Assembly: GCA_030430535.1 (NCBI GenBank)
Contig: JAUIKY010000004.1
Span: 1 to 64,000, forward strand
DNA: 64,000 nt
Direction of reading: 5' to 3'
Source: Bacteroidia bacterium
Lineage (GTDB): Bacteria; Bacteroidota; Bacteroidia; Flavobacteriales; Flavobacteriaceae
Shown here: one piece after another, positions 29,917 through 40,235 of the stretch
Layout of the letters: each line of letters starts with the position of its first letter
Position numbering within the stretch: position 1 is the first letter of the stretch
Notes under the pieces: model-generated
Seen by the model: only the letters and a program-made list of their open reading frames with translations
What the model was told of the DNA's origin: nothing
Database searches by the model: none
Made by a program: the position numbers and the translations under genes

Positions 29917-30435
29917 ATGAAGCATTTGAATCTACTGATTTTACTTGTTTTTACGCTTTCCTGTAAAAGTAAAAACATAGCGGCAACCCAAAAAAACAGT
30001 GAAGTAAATTCCGTTGTTTGTCCCGAAAACGGCGTGTGTTCATTTAAAGTTTTACAGAACAAATCATTGGCAGTAAAAACCGATGGATTGGGGGATTTGT
30101 TTTTGGAAACCGTTGAAGGAGAAAATCTGGTTTCAAAATTTGAGTATAGTAAAAATCACGATAAAAAACTCGCAGACGGCAGTTACAGAGAGGAAGTGTT
30201 TTTAGAGCTGAACCCAAACGATTTAAAAATAGAAACTAAAGACTTGGTAAATCAGAAACTCTATTTTGCGCGATGGTGCTATTGCAAGGGGCAAACGGGG
30301 TTTTACAAAATTAATGAAGGCCTGTTGAAAGTGGCTAAGCAAACTAACGGGGGCTTTCAGCTTTATTTAAGTTTTAAAATAGGCGACGTGCCGCAAGTAA
30401 TAACAAAAATAAACGAAACCTTCAGTTTACAATAA
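29917..30435 (+). CDS. putative lipoprotein, function unknown
   Basis: MKHLNLLILLVFTLSCKSKN lipobox; ATG at 29917 preferred to ORF-track start at 29824. Confidence 0.7.
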   Translation: MKHLNLLILLVFTLSCKSKNIAATQKNSEVNSVVCPENGVCSFKVLQNKSLAVKTDGLGDLFLETVEGENLVSKFEYSKNHDKKLADGSYREEVFLELNPNDLKIETKDLVNQKLYFARWCYCKGQTGFYKINEGLLKVAKQTNGGFQLYLSFKIGDVPQVITKINETFSLQ

Positions 30436-30491
30436 ACGCTTTCAGTTTGTTTTAATAGGTATTATACCTAGTTTTGTAGAAAATTTTCAGC

Positions 30492-31424
30492 TTGAAAACG
30501 AAGAGTAATTTAAATGTCCTAGGCAAAGAAGAAACCGTAGTAACCATTGGTACTTTTGATGGTGTGCACATTGGGCACCAAAAAATAATAAAGCGCCTCA
30601 TTAAAACCGGGGAGCAGTTTGGATTAAAATCGGTGATTCTTACTTTTTTTCCGCACCCGCGAATGGTTTTGCAGAAAGATTCCAACATCAAACTGATTAA
30701 TACTATTGAGGAACGCCACCGCATTTTAAACGATTTGGGCTTGGATTATTTGCTCATAAAAGAGTTTACGCAAGAGTTTTCAAGGCTTTCGGCCGAAGAT
30801 TTTGTAAAGCAAATATTGGTCGATAAACTGCATGCCAGAAAGGTGATTATTGGTTACGACCACCGTTTTGGCCGAAATAGAAATGCCGACATTAACGATC
30901 TGAAAAAATTTGGGGAAGCGTATGGTTTTGAAGTTGAAGAAATTTCAGCACAGGATATTGATGATGTTTCGGTGAGTTCCACTAAAATTAGAACAGCGCT
31001 TCAAGAAGGGGATATTGCTAAGGCCAATGCTTATTTGGGCTATTCTTTTATGCTAACCGGTGTTGTGGCCAAAGGCAAAGGTTTGGGTAGGCAGCTTAAC
31101 TACCCAACGGCAAATATTCAAATTGCGGAAGACTACAAACTTATACCAAAACAAGGTGCGTATATTGTCAGTTCAAAAATTAATGATAACACGTTTTTTG
31201 GTATGATGAATATCGGTACCAACCCCACGGTAAACGGCAGGCAGCAAACTATAGAAGTCCACTTTTTTGATTTTGATGCCGACATTTACGGAGAGACCAT
31301 TCAAATTGACTTGTTGCAGCGCATTCGCGACGAACAAAAGTTCGAATCGGTGGAGGCGTTAAAAACACAATTGTCACTCGATAAACAAACCGCATTGCAT
31401 TTTATTTCAAACCAAAATGGGTAA
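30492..31424 (+). CDS. ribF: bifunctional riboflavin kinase/FAD synthetase
   Basis: VTIGTFDGVHIGHQKII, GYDHRFGRNR, GLGRQLNYPTANI; probable TTG start. Confidence 0.94.
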   Translation: MKTKSNLNVLGKEETVVTIGTFDGVHIGHQKIIKRLIKTGEQFGLKSVILTFFPHPRMVLQKDSNIKLINTIEERHRILNDLGLDYLLIKEFTQEFSRLSAEDFVKQILVDKLHARKVIIGYDHRFGRNRNADINDLKKFGEAYGFEVEEISAQDIDDVSVSSTKIRTALQEGDIAKANAYLGYSFMLTGVVAKGKGLGRQLNYPTANIQIAEDYKLIPKQGAYIVSSKINDNTFFGMMNIGTNPTVNGRQQTIEVHFFDFDADIYGETIQIDLLQRIRDEQKFESVEALKTQLSLDKQTALHFISNQNG

Positions 31425-32742
31425 TAATGGGCTGTTCAAGCGAATTGATAATTCGGCATTAATTGTTTTCCGAATTATTTTTGGACTGCTTTGCTTTTTG
31501 GAATCGGTGGGGGCAATTTTTACCGGGTGGGTAAAAACCACATTAATTGAACCCCAATTTACATTTTCTTTTATTGGTTTTGAGTGGTTGCAGCCATTGC
31601 CAGGAAACGGCATGTACATTTATTATGTACTGATGGGTGTTTTTGGCCTGTTTATTATGTTGGGCTATAAATACCGATTGAGCATGATGGCCTTTACGTT
31701 AATGTGGTCGGCCACCTATTTAATGCAAAAATCGTCCTATAACAACCATTATTATTTGCTGATGTTGGTCAGTGCCATTATGGTGTTTCTTCCGGCCAAT
31801 CGCTATGCTTCTGTCGATGCTAAATTCCATCCCGAAATCAAAAGTATTTCCATGCCACAATGGTGCCGATGGGCGATTATTTTACAGCTTTTCATCGTTT
31901 ATACTTATGCTTCGGTGGCCAAGTTTTATCCCGATTGGTTGGATACCACGGTTATTGAAGTGTTTATGAAAAACAAGCAAAACTATGTTTTGGTGGGCGA
32001 TTTGTTGCAACAAAAATGGATGCATTACATTATCGCTTATGGTGGCATTTTGTTTGATGGATTGATTGTTCCGCTGTTATTGTACAAACCCACGCGAAAG
32101 TATGCTTTTGCGGTTGCGGTGTTTTTTCATCTGTTCAATTCGGCGGTATTTCAAATTGGTATCTTTCCGTATTTGGCCTTGGCGTTCACATTGTTCTTTT
32201 TTGAACCGAAAACCATTCAAAAGTTATTCTTAAAAAAGAAATCGTTTTATGAAGGAAATGAAATTGAACTTCCGAAGTATAAAAACGCATGGATAACGGT
32301 TTTTTCAATCTATTTTATCGTCCAAATAGCTTTGCCGTTGCGACATCATTTTTTTGAGGATGATGTGTTATGGACAGAAGAAGGCCACCGACTTTCATGG
32401 CGCATGATGCTACGAACAAAAGGTGGACAAGTAGCCTATTGGGTGGAAGATAAGCAAACGGGCAAGCGTGAATACATTAATTTAAACAACTACCTCACCC
32501 CAAAGCAAAAACGCTCTGCCAGTACCAAACCCGATGTAATTTGGCAATTTTCCCAACGTTTAAAAAACAAGTATAAAGCTGAAGGAAAAGACGTTGCGGT
32601 TTATGTAAACTGTAAAGTAAGTGTTAACGGAAAGCCGTTTAAACCTTTGATAAATCCCGATGTAGATTTGGCCAGCGTAAAATGGCATCCGTTTAAACAC
32701 AGCGATTGGATTTTACCTTCAAAAACAGGGGCGATTAAATAA
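31417..32742 (+). CDS. HTTM domain (vitamin K-dependent carboxylase-like) membrane protein
   Basis: LIVFRIIFGLLCFLESV, KSSYNNHYYLLMLVSAIMVFLPANRYASVD, YASVAKFYPDWL, FFHLFNSAVFQIGIFPY; overlaps ribF by 8 bp. Confidence 0.85.
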   Translation: MGNNGLFKRIDNSALIVFRIIFGLLCFLESVGAIFTGWVKTTLIEPQFTFSFIGFEWLQPLPGNGMYIYYVLMGVFGLFIMLGYKYRLSMMAFTLMWSATYLMQKSSYNNHYYLLMLVSAIMVFLPANRYASVDAKFHPEIKSISMPQWCRWAIILQLFIVYTYASVAKFYPDWLDTTVIEVFMKNKQNYVLVGDLLQQKWMHYIIAYGGILFDGLIVPLLLYKPTRKYAFAVAVFFHLFNSAVFQIGIFPYLALAFTLFFFEPKTIQKLFLKKKSFYEGNEIELPKYKNAWITVFSIYFIVQIALPLRHHFFEDDVLWTEEGHRLSWRMMLRTKGGQVAYWVEDKQTGKREYINLNNYLTPKQKRSASTKPDVIWQFSQRLKNKYKAEGKDVAVYVNCKVSVNGKPFKPLINPDVDLASVKWHPFKHSDWILPSKTGAIK

Positions 32743-32778
32743 CTATTTCCTTAAATTTGTCGCTTAAATTTTCAATGC

Positions 32779-34050
32779 ATGTTACAAGTTCCCTTTATTA
32801 GAGAAAACAAAGAATTAGTGATAAAGCGATTGGCAAAACGAAACATTGATGCCGCGCAAATGATCAACGATGTCATTACTTTTGATGAGGACAGAAGACG
32901 CCTTCAAACCGAATTGGACAATACTTTGGCCGAATCGAACACCCTTTCAAAAGAAATAGGGAATTTGTTCAAATCGGGTGAAGTTCAAAAAGCCAATGTG
33001 CTGAAGGAAAAAACGAGCCAGTTGAAAGAGGCGTCGAAGGAATTGACCGAGGCTTTAAACCAAAAAGCCGAGGCGCTTAACGAGCTGCTTTATAAAATAC
33101 CCAATGTGCCCAACGACATTGTGCCACAAGGCGGTACTGATGCCGATAACGAAGAAGTGTTTCGGGCGGGCGATATCCCAAAATTGCACGAAGGCGCACT
33201 GCCGCACTGGGAATTGGCCAAGAAATACGATATTATCGATTTCGAATTGGGCAATAAAATTACGGGAGCCGGATTTCCGGTTTACAAAGGAAAAGGGGCA
33301 AGGTTGCAACGCGCGTTGATTGCTTATTTTTTGGATAAAAACACCGCGGCTGGTTATACTGAATACCAATTACCGCATTTAGTGAACGAAGCTTCTGGCT
33401 TTGGCACAGGGCAGTTACCCGATAAAGAAGGGCAGATGTACCACGTAACGGCCGATAATTTATATTTGATTCCAACGGCCGAGGTGCCAGGAACCAATAT
33501 TTTTAGGGATGTGGTTTTAAATGAAAGCGATTTGCCTATTGGCATTACGGGCTATACGCCGTGTTTCCGTCGTGAAGCTGGAAGTTACGGTGCACACGTT
33601 CGCGGACTGAACCGTTTGCACCAATTCGATAAGGTGGAGATTTTGCGCGTAGAACACCCAAGCAAATCCTATGAGGCTTTAGATGGTATGGTGGCGCACG
33701 TAAAAACCATTCTGGAAGAATTAAAATTACCTTACAGAATTTTAAGGCTGTGTGGAGGCGACTTAGGTTTTACCTCGGCACTGACTTATGATTTTGAGGT
33801 GTTTTCAACAGCGCAAGACCGTTGGTTGGAAATTTCATCGGTGTCTAATTTTGAAACTTTTCAAGCCAATCGATTAAAATTGCGATTTAAAAATAGCGAG
33901 GGTAAAAATGAATTGGCGCACACCTTAAACGGAAGTTCGTTGGCACTGCCACGTGTGCTTGCCGGAATTTTGGAAAATTGCCAAACCGAATCGGGTATCG
34001 TTATTCCTGAGGTTTTACAACCGTACACCGGTTTCAAAATTATTGATTAA
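32779..34050 (+). CDS. serS: serine--tRNA ligase
   Basis: Class II aaRS motifs: LIPTAEVPGTN, PCFRREAGSYGAHVRGLNRLHQFDKVE, LNGSSLALPRVLAGILEN. Confidence 0.97.
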   Translation: MLQVPFIRENKELVIKRLAKRNIDAAQMINDVITFDEDRRRLQTELDNTLAESNTLSKEIGNLFKSGEVQKANVLKEKTSQLKEASKELTEALNQKAEALNELLYKIPNVPNDIVPQGGTDADNEEVFRAGDIPKLHEGALPHWELAKKYDIIDFELGNKITGAGFPVYKGKGARLQRALIAYFLDKNTAAGYTEYQLPHLVNEASGFGTGQLPDKEGQMYHVTADNLYLIPTAEVPGTNIFRDVVLNESDLPIGITGYTPCFRREAGSYGAHVRGLNRLHQFDKVEILRVEHPSKSYEALDGMVAHVKTILEELKLPYRILRLCGGDLGFTSALTYDFEVFSTAQDRWLEISSVSNFETFQANRLKLRFKNSEGKNELAHTLNGSSLALPRVLAGILENCQTESGIVIPEVLQPYTGFKIID

Positions 34051-34095
34051 AAAAGTAGGTTAAAACGTTCTTTTTTAGGAAGTTTGATTTAAAAT

Positions 34096-34160
34096 AATCG
34101 ACAAAATACACAAAACACATGTTGTTTGGTGTAATTTTTGTCGATTTTCTTGTTTTTTTA
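34096..34160 (+). terminator. long hairpin terminator downstream of serS
   Basis: AATCGACAAAA (34096-34106)/TTTTGTCGATT (34136-34146) with internal TACAC/GTGTA pairing, then T-rich tract. Confidence 0.75.
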
Positions 34161-34209
34161 AGTTTTATTTCTCAAGTTCGTCTTCCCAAATCTAATTAAC
34201 CTGCTGATT

Positions 34210-34332
34210 ATGAAAAATGTTAAACGCATTGTTTTGTTAATTGCTCTCATTTTTTTCGCGACAAAAGTATTGTCTTCAGATTTCAAGCTGTTTAAATCTG
34301 AAGGTGAAACTACAGCGATTGTTAGCAAATAA
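34210..34332 (+). CDS. small secreted peptide, 40 aa (MKNVKRIVLLIALIFFATKVLSSDFKLFKSEGETTAIVSK)
   Basis: Short ORF absent from supplied track; positively charged N-terminus plus hydrophobic core; flanked by two terminators. Confidence 0.55.
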   Translation: MKNVKRIVLLIALIFFATKVLSSDFKLFKSEGETTAIVSK

Positions 34333-34459
34333 GAGTTTTTCTTTTATTTACTTGATACGATAAAATAGCCTGTCTTGCAAAGCAGGAGTATAATGGCTGT
34401 CCCCAATCGAGTAGTTAATTAACAAGTAGTTAATAGAACATTATTTTTGGTTGGTTTGT

Positions 34460-34490
34460 GCCCGGATGTTTGTCCGGGCATTTTTTTCCC
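34460..34490 (+). terminator. Rho-independent terminator
   Basis: GCCCGGA (34460-34466)/TCCGGGC (34473-34479) followed by ATTTTTTT. Confidence 0.85.
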
Positions 34491-34563
34491 ATAGATTCCC
34501 AAAAACTTCTAAAAATATCGCCCCTTATCTAAAACTGAAATTCACATTTGTTATATTTACCGC

Positions 34564-36339
34564 ATGAGGCCTTTATTTATCATATTGTTTTTCATTACTA
34601 CGGTGGTTTTTTCCCAAAGCGATTTAATTGCGAAAGAATATTTTAAAAATGGGGAATACGAAAAAGCCTTGTTGGAATACAAAAAACTGTATGCCCAATC
34701 GCCATCCAATATTAATTTTATCAACCAAATTGTAAGTGCGCACCAGCAGTTGGAGCAGTATGATGAAGCCGAAACGTTTTTGTTGCAACTTATGGAACGG
34801 GTGAGGTACCCGGCCTTTTTTGTGGAGTTGGGCTATAATTACCAGCTTAAAAACGATTTAGAAAAAGCGCAGACTAATTACGGCATGGCTTTAAAGTCGA
34901 TAGACGAGCGGCCGTCGAATGTATTTACGGTAGCCCGAGGGTTTCAAAACCATTCGTTGTTGAAAGAAGCTGCAACGGCCTACGAAAAGGCGATGGCACT
35001 TAACCCCGATTATAATTTTAACATACAACTGGCGCAGGTTTACGGCGAGCAGGGGCAAATTGAAAAAATGTTTGGCAGCTACCTCGATTTTGCCATGTCG
35101 AACCCCATTGTTTTAAGCGATGTAAAACGAAATATAAACGAATTTATAACTGAAGATTCCAACAACGAAAACAACATCCTGTTCAGAAAAATGCTACTGA
35201 AAAAAATGCAGGAACAGCCCGACATATTGTGGAATGAATTGCTTAGTTGGTTATTTATTCAGCAAAAAGATTATAAAAAAGCATTTGTACAGGAAAAGGG
35301 GATTTACAATAGGGAGCAGGCCGGTTTGCAGCGTATTGAGGAGTTGGCAGGAATTTGCGTAAAGGAAGATGAGATAGAAACCGCCAAGGAAATATATCAT
35401 TACCTAATTGAAACGGCGCAAAACCCCGACACCAAACTCAATGCCCATTATCATTTGCTTCAGCTTCAAATAAAGGAAAGTTCGGCTAAAGATTATCAAA
35501 AGATTAAAGAGCAATATTTAGAACTACTGAACAATTTTGGGAATGAAGCTAACCTATTGAGCTTGCAAATATCGTATGCGCACTTTTTGGCGTTTTACAT
35601 GAACGACCCTAAAACCGCCAGTGGTTTTTTGGAAAACCTTTTGGAAGCACCGTTATCGCAAATGGAACAGGCACAACTTAAATTGGAACTCGGCGATATT
35701 TTAGTGCTTCAGGAAAAATTTAACCAAGCGTTGATTTACTACACGCAAATACAACGTAATTTAAAAAACAGTACCATTTCGCAAGAAGCCCGTTTTAAGG
35801 TGGCGAAGGCGAGTTACTACAAAGGCGATTTTAAATGGGCCGAGTCGCAACTTAAAATATTAAAATCGTCCACCTCACAGCTCATTGCCAACGACGCCCT
35901 CGATTTAAAGTTGCTGATAACCGATAACAAATACGAAGACTCGCTGCAAACCGCACTAAAAAAATATGCCAAGGCCGATTTGTTAGCTTTCCAAAACCGG
36001 AATGATGAAGCCATAAACTTGCTCAACACCATTTTGAGTGAACATAAAACCGAACCCATTATTGCCCAGGCTTTGTACAAACAAGCCCAATTGTTCGAGT
36101 TGAAAAAGGAATTTGAAAAAGCCAAAGCCAATTACGAGGTGCTTATTGAAAATTACCGCGACGGTATTTTGGTGGACGATGAGCTGTTCCATTTAGCAAA
36201 AATCTTCGAAAACCAATTAAGCCAACCCGAAAAAGCCAAACAGCTTTATGAAAACATTATTTTTAACCATGCCGATAGCATTTATTTTGTCGATGCCAGA
36301 AAACGGTTTAGGGCATTGAGAGGCGATGCGATAAATTAA
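34564..36339 (+). CDS. tetratricopeptide repeat protein
   Basis: Signal peptide and many TPR-like repeats (YFKNGEYEKALLEYKKLYAQSPSN, AEKAKQLYENIIFNHADS). Confidence 0.88.
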   Translation: MRPLFIILFFITTVVFSQSDLIAKEYFKNGEYEKALLEYKKLYAQSPSNINFINQIVSAHQQLEQYDEAETFLLQLMERVRYPAFFVELGYNYQLKNDLEKAQTNYGMALKSIDERPSNVFTVARGFQNHSLLKEAATAYEKAMALNPDYNFNIQLAQVYGEQGQIEKMFGSYLDFAMSNPIVLSDVKRNINEFITEDSNNENNILFRKMLLKKMQEQPDILWNELLSWLFIQQKDYKKAFVQEKGIYNREQAGLQRIEELAGICVKEDEIETAKEIYHYLIETAQNPDTKLNAHYHLLQLQIKESSAKDYQKIKEQYLELLNNFGNEANLLSLQISYAHFLAFYMNDPKTASGFLENLLEAPLSQMEQAQLKLELGDILVLQEKFNQALIYYTQIQRNLKNSTISQEARFKVAKASYYKGDFKWAESQLKILKSSTSQLIANDALDLKLLITDNKYEDSLQTALKKYAKADLLAFQNRNDEAINLLNTILSEHKTEPIIAQALYKQAQLFELKKEFEKAKANYEVLIENYRDGILVDDELFHLAKIFENQLSQPEKAKQLYENIIFNHADSIYFVDARKRFRALRGDAIN

Positions 36340-36472
36340 TTTTTGATTTTCTTCGGATGTAAACCCCTTTAAAATAGAGGTTCCGACATGGTTGACGTAA
36401 ACATGACGCATTAAAGGCGCTATTATATAGTGCGATGCGGTTGTAGTTTTACTCAAAATTAAAACTAAAAAA

Positions 36473-37069
36473 ATGAATCATTTCAATTTAGCTGAACGAG
36501 TAAAAGAATTAAGAAAACAAAAAGGGTTATCTCAAGAAAATTTAGCCGAAAATTCAGGTTTAAGTTTAAGGACCATTCAAAGAATTGAAAATAACGAAAC
36601 TGTTCCTAGGGGAGATACTTTGAAAAAGCTGGCACAAGCTTTAAATTGTACCCCTTCCGATATTGTTGAATGGGAAGTTCGGGAAGATAATTCGTATTTG
36701 GTAATTATGAGTCTATCAGCTTTAGGGTTTTTATTCTTTCCTATATTGGGCATCATAATTCCGTTAACACTCTGGATTTTAAAGCGTGAAAAAACAAAAG
36801 GAGTCGATCGGTTGGGAAAATCCATTTTAAACTTTCAGATAACTTGGGTGATATTACTGTTTTCCTTTTACATCATTTTTGTAACAGGAATGATGGGAGG
36901 TTTTCTAAGCGGTGTATTAAAAGCTGTTTCGCCCAATCCGTTTTTAAGTGTGCTTTTATTGTTGGGGATATTGTACGGATATAACATAGTGCTTACAATT
37001 GTAAATACGGTTAGGGTACATCAAAAAAAATCGGTAAAATATGTACCGGCCATACCAATTTTAAGGTAA
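36473..37069 (+). CDS. XRE-family HTH protein with C-terminal transmembrane DUF4870-like domain
   Basis: VKELRKQKGLSQENLAENSGLSLRTIQRIENNETVPRGDTLKKLA followed by about four hydrophobic helices. Confidence 0.85.
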   Translation: MNHFNLAERVKELRKQKGLSQENLAENSGLSLRTIQRIENNETVPRGDTLKKLAQALNCTPSDIVEWEVREDNSYLVIMSLSALGFLFFPILGIIIPLTLWILKREKTKGVDRLGKSILNFQITWVILLFSFYIIFVTGMMGGFLSGVLKAVSPNPFLSVLLLLGILYGYNIVLTIVNTVRVHQKKSVKYVPAIPILR

Positions 37070-37119
37070 ATTACTTTGATGATGTATCAGAACTGCGGTA
37101 ATTTGCAAAAAAAGGAAAC

Positions 37120-37443
37120 ATGTACATCTACAACGTAACCGTAAACATTGACGAAAGCATTCACGACGAGTGGCTAAAATGGATAAAAGAGCATATTCCG
37201 CAAGTATTGGGCACGGGCAAATTTGAAAAAGCCACATTAACCCGAGTGCTGGTTGAAGAAGACATGGGCGGTGTAACCTATTCCATTCAATACCGTTCGT
37301 ATTCCCGCGACGCCTTGGATGCCTATTACCGCGAGGATGCCGACAGACTACGTACTGAAGGTTTGAAAAAGTTTGCCGATAAAATGTTGGCCTTCCGTAC
37401 CGAACTTCAAATTATTGATGAATATACAGTGAATTTTAAATAA
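37120..37443 (+). CDS. DUF4286 family protein
   Basis: MYIYNVTVNIDESIHDEWLKWIKEHIPQVLGTGKF. Confidence 0.8.
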   Translation: MYIYNVTVNIDESIHDEWLKWIKEHIPQVLGTGKFEKATLTRVLVEEDMGGVTYSIQYRSYSRDALDAYYREDADRLRTEGLKKFADKMLAFRTELQIIDEYTVNFK

Positions 37444-37455
37444 AGGTCTCTCAAA

Positions 37456-37475
37456 ATTCCGATGACTATCGGAAT
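37456..37475. repeat. short perfect hairpin ATTCCGAT-GACT-ATCGGAAT
   Basis: 8-bp perfect arms, 4-nt loop in the intergenic region before rsmA. Confidence 0.6.
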
Positions 37476-37611
37476 CCGAAGACACCAAGTTTAAAAGTGG
37501 ATTTATATTCAATTTCGCTTTGGACCTCTGCGTTTTTGTGAGCGTTTTTTAGGGAAGAATACATAGTAGAGCGAGTTACTCGAAGCGCTTTTGTATCTTT
37601 GCTAACTTAAA

Positions 37612-38418
37612 TTGTTATATCCTGTGGCGCAACATTCCAATCAACATCAAGTAAAAGCAAAGAAACATTTAGGTCAGCATTTCTTAAATGACGAATCGGT
37701 GGCCCAAAAAATAGCCGATACCTTAAGCTTAAAAGGCTATAAGAATGTTTTGGAAATTGGTCCGGGTATGGGCGTGCTCACCAAGTATCTCTTAAAAAAA
37801 GACATCACCACGTATGTTATTGAAATCGATACCGAGTCGGTGGAGTACTTAAAAGCCAATTACCTGAATTTGGCACCTCGAATTATTGAAAAAGACTTTT
37901 TAAAATATGATTTAAATGAGGTGTTTAAAGGAGAACCTTTAGCCATAATTGGAAATTACCCGTACAATATTTCAAGTCAGATTGTTTTTAAGGCTTTGGA
38001 AATGCGCCATCAAATCCCTGAATTTTCGGGCATGTTCCAAAAGGAAGTGGCACAGCGCATCTGTTCAAAAGAAGGCAGTAAAGTGTACGGCATTCTTTCG
38101 GTACTTACCCAAGCGTTTTACGATGCCGAATACTTATTTACCGTACCGCCAAATGTGTTCAATCCGCCACCAAAAGTAGATTCGGGCGTGTTACGACTCC
38201 GCAGAAAAGAAAACTTTACTTTGCCATGCGATGAAAAACTGTTTTTTAAAGTGGTGAAAATGGCGTTTCAGCAACGCCGAAAAACCATTCGTAACAGTTT
38301 AAAAACATTGAATTTGTCCGATAATTTAAAAGCAAATAGTATATTTGGCAAACGCCCCGAACAATTGAGTGTCGCAGAGTTTGTAGCGCTCACCCAATTA
38401 ATCGAAGCAGATATATAA
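37612..38418 (+). CDS. rsmA: 16S rRNA (adenine(1518)-N(6)/adenine(1519)-N(6))-dimethyltransferase
   Basis: [47 protein letters not shown]; exact start (37612 or GTG 37624) uncertain. Confidence 0.96.
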   Translation: MLYPVAQHSNQHQVKAKKHLGQHFLNDESVAQKIADTLSLKGYKNVLEIGPGMGVLTKYLLKKDITTYVIEIDTESVEYLKANYLNLAPRIIEKDFLKYDLNEVFKGEPLAIIGNYPYNISSQIVFKALEMRHQIPEFSGMFQKEVAQRICSKEGSKVYGILSVLTQAFYDAEYLFTVPPNVFNPPPKVDSGVLRLRRKENFTLPCDEKLFFKVVKMAFQQRRKTIRNSLKTLNLSDNLKANSIFGKRPEQLSVAEFVALTQLIEADI

Positions 38419-38436
38419 TCCTTAAAACATTTCCAT

Positions 38437-39813
38437 TTGTCAGAAGAAAAAGAAAACATACAATTTCAGCTTACAGATGAACTCTTAGAGCAGGTTGAGC
38501 AACTTATCGAAACGCAAAATGATAAGCAGCTCAAAAAGCTTATGGACGATTTCCATTATGCCGATATCGCCGAAATCTTGGATGAGCTCGATTTGGAAGG
38601 TGCTATGTATGTGATCAAGCTTCTGGATTCTGAAACCACTTCCGATATTTTAATGGAATTGGATGAGGACAACCGTGAAAAAGTTTTAAAAAACCTGTCG
38701 GCCCAAGAAATAGCCGAAGAAGTTGAGGAACTCGATACCGATGATGCTGCCGATATTATTGCCGAGCTTCCCGAAGAACGCCGGCAAGAAGTTATTTCCA
38801 GAATTGAAGACGAAGCCCATCAGGCAGAAATCAGGGAACTTTTGGCTTACGATGAAGACACCGCTGGTGGACTTATGGCTAAAGAGTTGGTTAAGGTTTA
38901 CGATACTTGGACGGTGGCTGGCTGTTTGCGCCGCATTCGTGGGCAGGCCAGAGAAGTGACGCGGGTGCATTCGGTTTATGTGGTCGATAAGCAGGAAAAA
39001 CTCATTGGCCGTTTATCGCTAAAAGATTTAATTGTTGCCAAAAGCGACCAGAAAATCGCTGATATTTATATTTCCAGTGTCGATTACGTTAATGTGAACG
39101 AAGATGTGGAAGAAGTAGCCCGAATTATGGCCAAGTACGATTTGGAAGCTATTCCGGTAGTTGAAAGCGACGAGAATAAAGTCTTGTTAGGGCGCATTAC
39201 CATCGACGATATTGTGGATGTTATGAAAGAGGAAGCTGATAGAGATTACCAAATGGCTGCAGGTATTACGGGCGATGTCGATTCAGACGATAGTATCCTT
39301 CAGCTTACCAAAGCACGTTTGCCATGGCTCTTTTTGGGCCTTGTAGGTGGTGTGGGTGCTTTTTTAATTATGGAAGGGTTCCATGAGGCTTTCAATAAAT
39401 ATGCGGTATTGTTTTTCTTTACCCCACTAATCGCTGCGATGGCGGGTAACGTTGGGGTGCAGTCCTCCGCGATTATCGTTCAGGGTTTGGCCAACGACGA
39501 TGTAAAAGGAAGCATTAACAGCCGTCTGTTAAAGGAAATGCTTTTGGCAGCCTTAAACGGCGTGGTTTTGGCGCTGTTCTTATTTTTGTTCGTATGGGCA
39601 ATCGGCAATAGCGTCAACACGGCTTTTGCAGTGTCCATTTCATTGGTTGTCGTAATCGTGGTCGCAGGGCTAATCGGTACTTTTGTGCCGCTGTTTTTAG
39701 ATAAACGGGGCATTGATCCAGCCATAGCCACCGGGCCTTTTATAACCACCAGTAACGATATTTTCGGCATTCTTATCTATTTTTCAATAGCCAAACTTAT
39801 TTTAGGGATTTAA
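38437..39813 (+). CDS. mgtE: magnesium transporter
   Basis: MgtE N-domain (DDAADIIAELPEERRQEVIS), CBS domains, TM domain with PLIAAMAGNVGVQSSAIIVQGLA and DPAIATGPFITTSNDI. Confidence 0.96.
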   Translation: MSEEKENIQFQLTDELLEQVEQLIETQNDKQLKKLMDDFHYADIAEILDELDLEGAMYVIKLLDSETTSDILMELDEDNREKVLKNLSAQEIAEEVEELDTDDAADIIAELPEERRQEVISRIEDEAHQAEIRELLAYDEDTAGGLMAKELVKVYDTWTVAGCLRRIRGQAREVTRVHSVYVVDKQEKLIGRLSLKDLIVAKSDQKIADIYISSVDYVNVNEDVEEVARIMAKYDLEAIPVVESDENKVLLGRITIDDIVDVMKEEADRDYQMAAGITGDVDSDDSILQLTKARLPWLFLGLVGGVGAFLIMEGFHEAFNKYAVLFFFTPLIAAMAGNVGVQSSAIIVQGLANDDVKGSINSRLLKEMLLAALNGVVLALFLFLFVWAIGNSVNTAFAVSISLVVVIVVAGLIGTFVPLFLDKRGIDPAIATGPFITTSNDIFGILIYFSIAKLILGI

Positions 39814-39849
39814 CCTAGATATGCTGAATTTGTTTTCGTTTTCATATTT

Positions 39850-40015
39850 GAGCGTTACCCTTTCGGCAAGCTCTGGGTCGGGCTTTCCGCTTTATCTTTT
39901 TTAAAAAGGTTGTTGCGAATACGTAACAGCAAAGCCATTCATTAAATTTCAGTTCGGCACAAAGAGTTTAGTCGTTTAACTTTTTAAAAAAGGATGCCGC
40001 TACAATCCCTAACGC
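39850..40015. repeat. non-coding dispersed-repeat-like region
   Basis: No supported ORF; contains CTTTCGGCAAGCTCTGGGTCGGGCTTTCCGC, TCTTTTTTAAAAAGG and CTTTTTAAAAAAGGATGCCGCTACAATCCCTAACGC segments. Confidence 0.45.
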
Positions 40016-40235
40016 AAACATCGGTAGCCCTTAAATTTGTTCGGTGCTACATTATTTTTAATTTTGGGTGATATAAAAATTCAAAATGAAACGGGCATTC
40101 ATAAATTTTAAAAATTCATTAAACAAAAGGGATGTTTAAAATTTTTAATGCGAGAACGTAGGGCAACAAAGTGGTTGCACATGTTCTTTATTTTGTAATT
40201 GTTTTAATTTCAATTAATTATTAAAATTTAAACTT

